Shown here one piece after another: positions 35,972-43,955 of a DNA stretch of 62,328 bases. The notes under the pieces were generated by a model. That model saw only the letters and a program-made list of their open reading frames with translations, was not told the DNA's origin and did no database searches. Source of the stretch: Salinicola salarius (GTDB lineage: Bacteria; Pseudomonadota; Gammaproteobacteria; Pseudomonadales; Halomonadaceae); the NCBI RefSeq assembly GCF_002179555.1, contig NZ_NHOU01000021.1:1-62328 (forward strand), read 5' to 3'. Numbering within the stretch: position 1 is the first letter of the stretch; every line of letters starts with the position of its first letter. Both the position numbers and the translations under genes were made by a program.

Positions 35972-36820
35972 GTGCCGATCATTCTCTCCCTTTCCTCATG
36001 GCGCCGACTGCTCGGCGCCCTCGTCATCCTTGTGTTCTCGTGTCTCGTCGGTGTCGCCCGGGCGGATTCGGTGCCCATCACTTTCCCGGACAGCGTCCAG
36101 CAGGGCTCGATGGTCATCGGCCGCGTGCCGCCCGGCAGCCAGGTGACGACGGCGGGGCGGGAGCTTCGCGTCACCGGCTACGGCACCGTGGTGTTCGGCG
36201 TGGGGCGCGATGCCAGCGGTCGTCAGACGGTGTCGATCACCACGCCGGACAGCCGCCAGCAGAACGTCGCGGTCGCGATCACGCCCCGGGACTGGCCGAT
36301 CGAGCGCATTGATGGCGTGCCGCCCAAGACCGTCTCACCGCCGCCGGAAATCGCCCGGCGCATCCAGCGCGAACAGGCCGCCGTCAGCGCCCAGCGCACC
36401 CGCAACGACGACCGGGTAGGTTTCGCCCAGACCTTCGTCTGGCCGGTGAAAGGGCGAATCAGCGGGCGCTTCGGCAATCAGCGCATCTACAACGGCACGC
36501 CGGGTTCGGCCCACTCGGGGATGGACATCGCCGCCGCCGAGGGCACGCCGGTCAAGGCGCCGGCCAGCGGCGTGATCACCTTTGCCGATGATCTCTACCT
36601 GACCGGCGGCACCGTACTGCTCGACCACGGCTACGGCATCAGCTCCAACTTCCTGCATCTCTCGCGGATCGATGTGGAAGTCGGCGACAGCGTCGAACAG
36701 GGAGAAGTGATCGGCGCGGTAGGCGCGACCGGCCGCGCCACCGGCCCGCATCTGCACTGGGGCATGAACTGGTTCGATACGCGGATCGACCCGCTGCTGG
36801 TACTCGACAGGGCTCCGTGA
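35972..36820 (+). CDS. M23-family (LytM-like) peptidase
   Basis: Periplasmic or envelope-associated murein endopeptidase candidate. A signal peptide is evident after the GTG start at 35972 (PIILSLSSWRRLLGALVILVF ... VARA), which has GGAG eight bases upstream; an ATG at 35936 is in frame but leaves the signal badly placed. The C-terminal domain keeps all Zn ligands: HSGMD and HLHWG. A beta-rich domain (residues 35-110) precedes it. As the active residues are intact, it is more likely a real hydrolase than an activator such as EnvC. Confidence 0.88.
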   Translation: MPIILSLSSWRRLLGALVILVFSCLVGVARADSVPITFPDSVQQGSMVIGRVPPGSQVTTAGRELRVTGYGTVVFGVGRDASGRQTVSITTPDSRQQNVAVAITPRDWPIERIDGVPPKTVSPPPEIARRIQREQAAVSAQRTRNDDRVGFAQTFVWPVKGRISGRFGNQRIYNGTPGSAHSGMDIAAAEGTPVKAPASGVITFADDLYLTGGTVLLDHGYGISSNFLHLSRIDVEVGDSVEQGEVIGAVGATGRATGPHLHWGMNWFDTRIDPLLVLDRAP

Positions 36821-36825
36821 GTCCA

Positions 36826-36970
36826 AGCTTCGTTTGAAAAATTGGCGAGCGATGGCCAGACAAGGCAAAAATTGGCGAGAAAGCGGAGTTTACGTGGGTG
36901 TAAATGAGCACTTTGAGCCGATTTTTAACGCCGTATGGGCGAGCGTAGACATTTTTCGAACGAAGCTTAG
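36826..36970. repeat. Dispersed palindromic element, copy B
   Basis: A ~145 bp imperfect palindrome between convergent genes. Outer arms GCTTCGTTTGAAAAAT (start) and ATTTTTCGAACGAAGC (end) pair with one mismatch; inner arms of the AAAAATTGGC / GCCGATTTTT type flank the core GAGTTTACGTGGGTGTAAAT (36886-36905). It reads the same on both strands well enough to terminate both transcripts. It ends inside the last codons of the siderophore-interacting protein gene. Confidence 0.8.
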
Positions 36971-38016
36971 CGCTTCCAGTAGCCAGTGACCAAATGCTGC
37001 CCCTTCTGCAGCCCGAACTCCTGCTTGAGCCGCTTGCGCAGGCGCTGGCTGACATCCGCCTCGCCGGCGAACCAGACGAACAGGTCGTCGCGGGTCGCAG
37101 GGATGGCCTCGGCGACCGCCGCGGCGAGCTGCTCACTGGGGCCGTAGCCGCGACAGCGATAGCGCCACTGCACGTCGCAATGAGCGGGCACCGGCAGCTC
37201 GAGGGCGTCGACTGGCGATTCGACCTCCAGCCAGGCCTCGACACGGGCGTGCCCCGGCAGTATCTCCAGCAGGCGAGAAATCGCCGGAATGGCGGTTTCG
37301 TCGCCGGCCAGCAGATAGTGGGAGGCCTCGGCGACGCCGCGTCCGTAAGGCCCGGCCATGCCGCAGAGATCTCCCGGCCTGGCACGCCGCGCAAAGTCGC
37401 CTCCCGGCCCCGGCGCCTCGTGCAGCAGAAAATCGATCTCGACCTCGCCGCGAGCGACATCCAGGCGACGAATCGTGTAGTAGCGAATCTCGGCGCGCTC
37501 CTCTGCCGGCGGCCACTGGGTGCCGCCTTCCGCGGTAGGCCGCGGCCACTGCGGCCGTTCGATGCCGGCCGGCGGAAAGTGCAGGCGCACGTGCCACTCT
37601 TCCGGATGATCGAAGCGCGCCAGGTTCTCGCCACTCAGCGTCAGCCGCCGGATACTGGGGCTCAGATCCTCGATCCGCGTCACCCGCATCTCGCGGAAAT
37701 TGGCGAAGGTCGGGGCCGCGACGACATCGCCGTGCCAGTGCAACGGCAGCGCGTTCTCGCCCGCGAAGAGCGACACGTAGTGCTCGATGATGCCGCGCAG
37801 CGTCTCCAGACCGTCCCGCGCCTCGGCTCGGGCTTCCATGTGCAACCCCACGCGGATGGCGGCGAAATGCGCCTCGCCCCCGGGCAGCTCGATCACCGTT
37901 AGGATGTCGTCGGCTCGATAGGGCACATCGTACTCGTCCAGAAACGATCTCAGGCGCAATTGAAAATTATTTACATCAGTGAGCGTCAATGTGGCGTCGC
38001 AGCGAAGTGCAGTCAT
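36967..38016 (-). CDS. Siderophore-interacting protein with N-terminal DUF2218
   Basis: FAD/NAD(P)H ferric-siderophore reductase family (ViuB/YqjH-like) that frees iron from imported siderophores in the cytoplasm. Residues about 1-90 form a DUF2218 domain; from residue ~105 the FAD-binding domain begins (FREMRVTRIEDLSPSIRRLTLSG), with the FAD motif RYYTIRR and the end HLVTGYWKR typical of the family. 349 aa. Iron (Fur) control would be expected, but I do not see a convincing Fur box in the region upstream. Confidence 0.87.
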   Translation of the reverse strand: MTALRCDATLTLTDVNNFQLRLRSFLDEYDVPYRADDILTVIELPGGEAHFAAIRVGLHMEARAEARDGLETLRGIIEHYVSLFAGENALPLHWHGDVVAAPTFANFREMRVTRIEDLSPSIRRLTLSGENLARFDHPEEWHVRLHFPPAGIERPQWPRPTAEGGTQWPPAEERAEIRYYTIRRLDVARGEVEIDFLLHEAPGPGGDFARRARPGDLCGMAGPYGRGVAEASHYLLAGDETAIPAISRLLEILPGHARVEAWLEVESPVDALELPVPAHCDVQWRYRCRGYGPSEQLAAAVAEAIPATRDDLFVWFAGEADVSQRLRKRLKQEFGLQKGQHLVTGYWKR

Positions 38017-38127
38017 GATGTGGGATCGTCTTGCAGCAGTGGGGCGGTGGCGTGCGGAGCTTGGAATCGGCGGGAGGCCGATGTCGTCAGCCTATCAGAA
38101 AAGCGCTGGCGGTGGGAATCGATGCAA

Positions 38128-38167
38128 GATGCCCCCGCTCCGGGGATGAAACCGAAGCGGGGGCATC
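38128..38167. terminator. Hairpin downstream of sodA
   Basis: Perfect 12 bp stem, GATGCCCCCGCT and its complement, with a 16-base loop. It lies about 70 bp after the sodA stop. There is no T-run on either side, so it may work as a stabilising or factor-dependent termination hairpin. Confidence 0.5.
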
Positions 38168-38187
38168 CCGAAACTGACTTATGCCGA

Positions 38188-38229
38188 GACAGTCAGTACT
38201 GGACAGTTAGTACTAGACAGTCAGCGCCA
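38188..38229. repeat. 14 bp tandem repeat (3 units) immediately after sodA
   Basis: Units at 38188-38201, 38202-38215 and 38216-38229 (GACAGTCAGTACTG and variants). The array ends five bases from the sodA stop codon. It is non-coding and its role is unknown. Confidence 0.8.
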
Positions 38230-38233
38230 AGTA

Positions 38234-38845
38234 TCAGGCGGTAGCTTCGGCATAGCGACGATTGACTTCGTCCCAGTTGATGACGTCGAAGAACGCGGCG
38301 ATGTAATCCGGACGCTTGTTCTGATACTTCAGGTAGTAAGCGTGCTCCCAGACATCCAGGCCGAGGATCGGCGTCAGGCCTTCCATCAGCGGGCTGTCCT
38401 GGTTCAGGGTGTTGATGACCTTGAGCTTCTTCTCCGGGGTCACGACCAGCCAAGCCCAGCCACTGCCGAAACGACCGGCTGCCGCTTTCTTGAACTCTTC
38501 CTTGAAGGCATCGTAGCCGCCGAGTTCGCTGCTGATCGCTTCACCGACCTTGCCGGTCGGCTCGCCGCCGCCGTCCTTGGACATCACGGTCCAGAACAGT
38601 GAGTGGTTGGCGTGACCGCCACCGTTATTGATGACTGCCTGACGCTTGTCCTGCGGAACCTTCTCGATATCGGCCATCAGCTTGTCGACCGGTACGTCCT
38701 CGAGACCCGTACCTTCCAGCGCGGCATTGAGGTTGTTGACGTAAGTCTGATGGTGACGAGTGTGGTGAATCTCCATCGTCATCGCGTCGATCTTGGGTTC
38801 CAGCGCGTCATACGCATAGGGTAGCGACGGTAAGCTATGAGCCAT
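38234..38845 (-). CDS. sodA: Superoxide dismutase, manganese type
   Basis: Dismutes superoxide to peroxide and oxygen in the cytoplasm. From ATG 38845 (GGGAG nine bases upstream) the protein is 203 aa. Metal ligands are His27, His81, Asp164 and His168. Motifs [10 protein letters not shown] and [12 protein letters not shown], and ME-IHHTRHH at the N-terminal ligand, match Mn-type rather than Fe-type enzymes (which have NNAAQVWNH and [10 protein letters not shown]). An upstream TTG would add two residues only. Confidence 0.93.
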   Translation of the reverse strand: MAHSLPSLPYAYDALEPKIDAMTMEIHHTRHHQTYVNNLNAALEGTGLEDVPVDKLMADIEKVPQDKRQAVINNGGGHANHSLFWTVMSKDGGGEPTGKVGEAISSELGGYDAFKEEFKKAAAGRFGSGWAWLVVTPEKKLKVINTLNQDSPLMEGLTPILGLDVWEHAYYLKYQNKRPDYIAAFFDVINWDEVNRRYAEATA

Positions 38846-38904
38846 GATCAAAACTCCCTTTCGTGAGGAGGCATTGCCCGACGTGGGCGCCTCTCGGGTG
38901 AATC

Positions 38905-38934
38905 AAAATAGTGAGCAACGCATGACAGTGTCAA
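38905..38934 (-). promoter_or_regulatory. Predicted sodA promoter
   Basis: On the minus strand TTGACA (38929-38934) and TATTTT (38905-38910) are spaced by 18 bp, about 60 bp before the sodA start. A sigma-70 promoter of moderate strength; no Fur or SoxR-type site was identified with confidence. Confidence 0.6.
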
Positions 38935-39085
38935 GCGAACCCGACCCAGATATGGCGCTGCTCGGGAAAACTATCGCTTTGATTTCACTAGGATTTGTAG
39001 AAGCCCCGATGCGCCTGGCTCCGGAACTTCGACAAACCCTAGTGCCGTATCCTTATACATGGCGTGCAACGGTGCCGCTTTCAAC

Positions 39086-39113
39086 CCCGGCCGGCGTTTT
39101 TCTCGCCGGCCGG
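39086..39113. terminator. Hairpin downstream of cysZ
   Basis: Perfect 11 bp stem CCCGGCCGGCG with its complement and a six-base T/C loop, 29 bp after the cysZ stop. It lacks a downstream T-run on the minus strand, so termination is plausible but not certain. The rest of the 296 bp between the sodA start and the cysZ stop holds the sodA promoter and nothing else I recognise. Confidence 0.5.
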
Positions 39114-39141
39114 GCAGCCGCCCGCGCTCACGCCCCCGCGT

Positions 39142-39873
39142 TCAGCGGCTCACGGCCGGCACCATGTTGCGGTAATAGCGGTCCCACAGCATGACGCCAC
39201 CGGCAACGCCACCGGGCAGCAGGATCAGGTTGAGCACCGGCACCCAGGTGGCCATGGACATGCAGGCGCCGTAGGTCAGCGTCGGCCACCAGCGGGCACG
39301 CAGGCGACGACGCATGTCGGTAAACCCGACCTGGTTGTTGTCCATCGGGTAGTCGAGATACTGGACGGCCATCATCCAGGCGGAGAACGCCGCCCACAGG
39401 AAGGGCGTGATCAGGTTGAGGCCGGGCACGAATCCCATCAGGAACAGAACCGCCATGCGCGGCAGGATATAGCCCAGCTTGACCAGTTCCCGCCCCAGCG
39501 CATCGACGCCGGCCTTCATCAGCCCGCGCTTGTCGCTCGGTGGCCGGCCGGTGACGCGCGTTTCCACCTTCTCGGCCAGAAAGCCGTAGAACGGTGCCGC
39601 GATCAGGTTGGAGACCAGCGTGAAGGTGAAAAAGACGATCAGCGCCAGAGCAATGACCAGCAGCGGCCAGATCAGCCACTCCAGCCAGGTCAGCCAGCCG
39701 GGTATCTGGCGCATGCCGTAGTCGAGCCAGCCGCCGAAGTTCTCGAAGAGATAGAAGATCGTGCCGCCGTAGAGCAGCAGATTGACCAGCACGGGGCCAA
39801 TCACGAAACGACGCAGGCCGGGCTCGAACACCAGGCGCGTGCCACTGAGAATCGCTTGCAGGGAGTAGATCAT
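39142..39873 (-). CDS. cysZ: CysZ-like sulfate transporter (EI24 domain)
   Basis: Inner-membrane sulfate channel feeding cysteine synthesis. 243 aa with several hydrophobic segments (about 23-45, 63-95, 140-185, 205-230) and the family motifs LIAAPFYGFLAEKVE and WDRYYRNM near the end. Single gene; no cys genes in the window. Confidence 0.85.
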   Translation of the reverse strand: MIYSLQAILSGTRLVFEPGLRRFVIGPVLVNLLLYGGTIFYLFENFGGWLDYGMRQIPGWLTWLEWLIWPLLVIALALIVFFTFTLVSNLIAAPFYGFLAEKVETRVTGRPPSDKRGLMKAGVDALGRELVKLGYILPRMAVLFLMGFVPGLNLITPFLWAAFSAWMMAVQYLDYPMDNNQVGFTDMRRRLRARWWPTLTYGACMSMATWVPVLNLILLPGGVAGGVMLWDRYYRNMVPAVSR

Positions 39874-39977
39874 GCCAAATCCGCCGAACAGACAAACCGT
39901 TGCGAGGTCGACACGCTAACACAGTCCGAACGGCGGAGCGCTAGCCCCGAGCGAGTCGACGCCCGAGGGATTCAGCG

Positions 39978-40706
39978 TTAGCGGCCCTTGCCCAGGAGCT
40001 CGTGATCGAGATCGCTGACCGATGTATGGCGGATGTCGCGGCCCTTGACCAGATAGATGACGTGCTCGGCCAGGTTGTCGGCGTGATCGCCGATCCGCTC
40101 CAGCGCGCGCAGCACCGTCATCACGTTCAGCACGCCGCCGATGGAGCGCGAATCTTCCATCATCAGGGTCGCCAGCGAACGCATGGCAGTGGTGTATTCG
40201 CTGTCCACCGAGGCATCTTCCGCTACCACTTTCAGCGCCAGCTCGGTGTCGAAGCGGGCGAAGGCGGTCAGCGAATCACGCAGCATGTTGCCGACGTGTT
40301 CGCTGATGTGGCGAATCTCGACGCTACCCTGGGGAATCCGACCGGCTTCGATCAGATCGAGCGCATTGCGCGCGATCTTGTTGGCTTCGTCGCCCATCCG
40401 CTCGAGATCGTTGGTGGCCCGGATGACCGCGATGACCAGGCGCAGGTCGGAAGCGGCCGGCTGACGCCGAGCCAGGATCCGCACGCACTCCTCGTCGATC
40501 TTGAGCTGCATCCCGTTGACGCTGGCGTCGTTGTCGCGCACGCGAATCGCCAGTTGGCTATCGCCATCCAGTAGCGCCGCCAAGGCTTCCTGGAGCTGCT
40601 TCTCGACCAGTCCACCCATCGCCATCAGCTGGGTCTTGATGGTTTCCAGGTCCTGGTTGTACTGCTGCGAGATGTGCTGACTGTGGGTATCGCTGGTGAT
40701 ATCCAT
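39978..40706 (-). CDS. phoU: Phosphate-signalling regulator PhoU
   Basis: Negative regulator that keeps PhoR in phosphatase mode when phosphate is plentiful. From ATG 40706 (GGAG eight bases upstream) the protein is 242 aa: two three-helix PhoU bundles with the metal-binding motifs (ATNDLERMGDEANKIAR and LRALERIGDHADNLAEHV). The pst transporter genes, usual neighbours, are not in the window. Confidence 0.95.
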   Translation of the reverse strand: MDITSDTHSQHISQQYNQDLETIKTQLMAMGGLVEKQLQEALAALLDGDSQLAIRVRDNDASVNGMQLKIDEECVRILARRQPAASDLRLVIAVIRATNDLERMGDEANKIARNALDLIEAGRIPQGSVEIRHISEHVGNMLRDSLTAFARFDTELALKVVAEDASVDSEYTTAMRSLATLMMEDSRSIGGVLNVMTVLRALERIGDHADNLAEHVIYLVKGRDIRHTSVSDLDHELLGKGR

Positions 40707-40858
40707 GTGTGACTCCAAATGGGGGCGCGACGACAAACCGAGGGCGCAACAAGCGTTTTACGACTTATCTCGCCATTTTGGCACAAGAGTATTGCAAACA
40801 GATGACGCTGCCGACGCGCGCGTCGACGGCGCACATCTCTTTCATGTCCGACACGCCG

Positions 40859-43099
40859 TTACAGCGGGGTCAGCTTGGCGAAGCCCAGCACCAGCCACTT
40901 GTCGCCCTCGCCCTCGAAGCTGACATGCACCCGGGCGCGGGCACCTTCCCCTTCGGCATCGAGAATCACGCCCTCGCCGAACAGCGGGTGGCTGACGCGC
41001 TGACCGAGCGACAGCGACGGCAGGTCGTCGCCGCCTTCGATGCCCTGCTGGCGCGCCGGCCCCACGTTGGGGCGGGATGTCACCGGTCGCGATATCTGCC
41101 CGCGCAGGCGCACTTCCTCGAGCAGTTCCTCGGGGACTTCCCGCAGGAAGCGCGAGGGGCGCGCCATGGTTTCGCGGCCGTGCAGGCGGCGGATCTCGGC
41201 GTAGGTGAGATAGAGCTTGCGCATGGCGCGGGTCATGCCGACATAGCAGAGCCGGCGCTCCTCCTCGAGGCGTCCCGGCTCTTCCAGCGACATCTTGTGC
41301 GGGAACAGGCCCTCTTCGATGCCGGCCACGAACACCACCGGAAATTCCAGCCCCTTGGCCGAGTGCAGCGTCATCATCTGTACGCAGTCCTCGAATTCGT
41401 CGGCCTCGTGATCGCCCGCGTTGAGCGCCGCCTCCGCCAGAAACGGCTCCAGCGCGGCAGCGCCTTCGCCGACCTCCTGCAGGTCGATCGGATTGACCTG
41501 TGCATTCTGCGAGAACGCCCGCGCCGCGTTGATCAGTTCTTCCAGGTTCTCGACCCGCGCCTGACCTTTTTCGCCCTTCTCGCTGCGGTGGTGCTCGATC
41601 AGGCCGGAGATCTGGATCACGTGCTCGATGATCTCGTAGAGCGCCATGCCGGCGGTGTCGTTGTCGAGACGTTCGATCAGCTCGGCGAAGGCGTTGACCG
41701 CATTGCCCGCGCGGCCCTTGAGCGTGCCGTCACTCAGGCTGTCGTGCAGCGACTGCCACAGCGATACGTTGGTATCGCGGGCGCGGCCACGCAGGATCTC
41801 CACCGTGCGCGTGCCGATCCCGCGGGCCGGCACATTGATCACCCGTTCCAGCGAGGCGTCATCCTCGCGATTGAGCAGCAGGCGCAGGTAGGCCAGCGCA
41901 TTCTTGATCTCCAGGCGTTCGTAGAAGCGCTGACCGCCGTAGATGCGATACGGCACGCCGCTGCGGATCAGCGCCTCCTCGATCACGCGGGATTGGGCGT
42001 TGGAGCGGTAGAGGATCGCCATCTCGCGCCGGGCGACGCCGTTGCGCGACTGCTCGCCGATGGTATCGACGATGAAGCGCGCCTCGTCGAGATCGTTGAA
42101 GCCGGCATAGACGGAGATCTTGTCGCCGGCATCGCCGTCGGTCCACAGCTCCTTGCCCATGCGCCCGCTGTTGTGGCTGATCAGCGCGTTGGCGGCATCC
42201 AGAATGGCGCTGGTGGAGCGATAGTTCTGCTCCAGGCGCACGGTCCGGGTGTTGGTGAACTCGCTCTCGAAGCGGCGGATGTTCTCGACCTTGGCGCCGC
42301 GCCAGCCGTAGATCGACTGGTCGTCGTCGCCGACCACGATCATGGCCGCGCTGTCGCCGTCACCCTTCCCATTGCCATCAGCGCCGGCCAGCAATTTCAG
42401 CCAGGCGTACTGCAGGGTGTTGGTGTCCTGGAATTCGTCGACCAGGATATGCCCGAAGCGCTCGCGGTAATGCTTGAGCAGCGCCGGCGTATCCCGCAAA
42501 AGCTCTAGGCTGCGCAGCAGCAGCTCGCCGAAGTCGACCAGCCCGCCGCGCTCGCAGGTCAGCTGATAGAGCTCGTAGAGTTCGACCATCCTGGCCATGT
42601 AGGCGTCGCCGTGGGTCGCCACCTGCTGCGGACGCAGCCCCTCCTCCTTGCAGCCGCCGATGAAATACTGCACCTGCTTGGGCGGATAGCGCTCGTCGTC
42701 GACGTTGTGGTCCCGCAGCAGACGCTTGACCAGCCGCAGCTGGTCGTCGCTGTCGATGATCTGGAAGTGCTGGGGCAGACGCGCGTCGTGCCAGTGGGTG
42801 CGCAGCAGGCGATGCGCGATCGAGTGGAAGGTGCCGACCCACATGTTGCGCAGCGACGCCCCCTGCAGCGCCTCGAGACGCGTGCGCATCTCGCGGGCGG
42901 CCTTGTTGGTGAAGGTCACCGCCAGAATGGCATAGGGGGAAACGCCTTCGACCTGCATCAGCCAGGCGATGCGGTGCACCAGCACTCGGGTCTTGCCCGA
43001 ACCGGCGCCGGCCAGCACCAGCATATTGCCGGGCGGCGCGGCGACGGCCTCGCGCTGATTGGCGTTGAGGGAGTCGATTAGTGCCGAGACATCATCCAT
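40859..43099 (-). CDS. uvrD: DNA helicase II UvrD
   Basis: 3'-5' superfamily 1 helicase for nucleotide-excision and mismatch repair. 746 aa. Walker A AGAGSGKT near residue 30, Walker B DEFQDTN, the QxxR-type LEQNYRST and motif V/VI (MTLHSAKGLEFPVVF, YVGMTRAMRKLYLTYA) are intact. The C-terminus ends in the SH3-like repeat seen in UvrD (GQRVSHPLFGEGVILDAEGEG). It faces phoU tail to tail with its own upstream gene zapG on the same strand. Confidence 0.95.
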   Translation of the reverse strand: MDDVSALIDSLNANQREAVAAPPGNMLVLAGAGSGKTRVLVHRIAWLMQVEGVSPYAILAVTFTNKAAREMRTRLEALQGASLRNMWVGTFHSIAHRLLRTHWHDARLPQHFQIIDSDDQLRLVKRLLRDHNVDDERYPPKQVQYFIGGCKEEGLRPQQVATHGDAYMARMVELYELYQLTCERGGLVDFGELLLRSLELLRDTPALLKHYRERFGHILVDEFQDTNTLQYAWLKLLAGADGNGKGDGDSAAMIVVGDDDQSIYGWRGAKVENIRRFESEFTNTRTVRLEQNYRSTSAILDAANALISHNSGRMGKELWTDGDAGDKISVYAGFNDLDEARFIVDTIGEQSRNGVARREMAILYRSNAQSRVIEEALIRSGVPYRIYGGQRFYERLEIKNALAYLRLLLNREDDASLERVINVPARGIGTRTVEILRGRARDTNVSLWQSLHDSLSDGTLKGRAGNAVNAFAELIERLDNDTAGMALYEIIEHVIQISGLIEHHRSEKGEKGQARVENLEELINAARAFSQNAQVNPIDLQEVGEGAAALEPFLAEAALNAGDHEADEFEDCVQMMTLHSAKGLEFPVVFVAGIEEGLFPHKMSLEEPGRLEEERRLCYVGMTRAMRKLYLTYAEIRRLHGRETMARPSRFLREVPEELLEEVRLRGQISRPVTSRPNVGPARQQGIEGGDDLPSLSLGQRVSHPLFGEGVILDAEGEGARARVHVSFEGEGDKWLVLGFAKLTPL

Positions 43100-43176
43100 T
43101 GGAAACCGTGCGGGGCCTGCTGCTGGGAATGAGAAGAGCGCGCCAGCTTAACACAGCCGGCCGGCCCCGCCTGGCG

Positions 43177-43773
43177 TCAGGCGCTGCCTGTTGCCCTGCC
43201 CGGGGCGCTTCCGCGCCCGGTGGCGGCATCTTGGGCGGCGGCGTGAATCGCCGCATCCTGCGGGCGTCCGGTCGACGAGCCGGATTCGCCACCGGCGGCC
43301 GTTTCGGGCGATGCCTTGCCGGCCGTCGGGGAGGCGGATGGCGATGCGGAAGACTTCGCCGCCGCACCGGAAGCCGTTGGCGCCGTCGCCGACGGCTCCG
43401 CCCTGGAAGCTGTCGAGGAAGCCGACGCGTCGCGCTTCTCGTCGTCGGTGCGCAGATCCTGGGTGATCGCTTCCGGCTTGGGCGGCGGCTCGATCACCGT
43501 TTCATGGTGCATGTCCGCCAGCTTCTCGGCGCCCTTGGCGACATGGTGATACATCTCGCGATAGTCCTCGACCATCCGCGTCATGGTCGCGGAAACCTGC
43601 TCGAAGTGTTCGCGAACGTCTTCCTTGTAGGCATTGTGCTCGCGATTGAGCTCGCGCATCGGTTCGGTGTTGTGACCGCCCATCCTGGTTCCCAGCCAGT
43701 AGCCGACCAGTACCCCGATGGCACCCACGGCCACCGCGATGGCAATCCAGGGCCCTACGCCAATGCTCTCCAT
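43177..43773 (-). CDS. zapG: ZapG/YhcB-like (DUF1043) inner-membrane protein
   Basis: Single N-terminal membrane helix (about residues 9-29, IAIAVAVGAIGVLVGYWLGTRM) followed by a coiled coil (38-95) that forms the DUF1043 domain, linked to cell division and envelope growth in E. coli. The last ~100 residues are a low-complexity Ala/Ser/Pro/Glu tail far longer than in E. coli YhcB. The tail may extend to the cytoplasmic face without a fixed fold. Confidence 0.8.
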   Translation of the reverse strand: MESIGVGPWIAIAVAVGAIGVLVGYWLGTRMGGHNTEPMRELNREHNAYKEDVREHFEQVSATMTRMVEDYREMYHHVAKGAEKLADMHHETVIEPPPKPEAITQDLRTDDEKRDASASSTASRAEPSATAPTASGAAAKSSASPSASPTAGKASPETAAGGESGSSTGRPQDAAIHAAAQDAATGRGSAPGRATGSA

Positions 43774-43955
43774 AAATCAGCCGCCTCTTGAGTTGTTTGA
43801 AGGAAAATCATTGCTGCGAAATACGCCACAATAAAGACCGGCAGCGCAGCACAATGGTTCCTTACCTAATCACAGGATCACGCCGTTTTGCCAGTCCGCG
43901 CCATCGCGCTCCCGGTCGTCCGCACCGCCCCACAGCGCGTGCGACGAGAGCCGGA

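Noticed and set aside
37950-38000. Fur box near the siderophore-interacting protein gene
   Set aside because: The AT-rich AAAATTATTTACAT lies inside the coding sequence and does not match the 19 bp Fur palindrome well enough.
38844-39194. Plus-strand open frame between sodA and cysZ
   Set aside because: It covers the sodA promoter and the cysZ terminator hairpin and overlaps both genes antisense; no motif.
43774-43955. Possible small gene between zapG and dnaE2
   Set aside because: The frame there runs into antisense dnaE2, has no ribosome-binding site and no recognisable motif.
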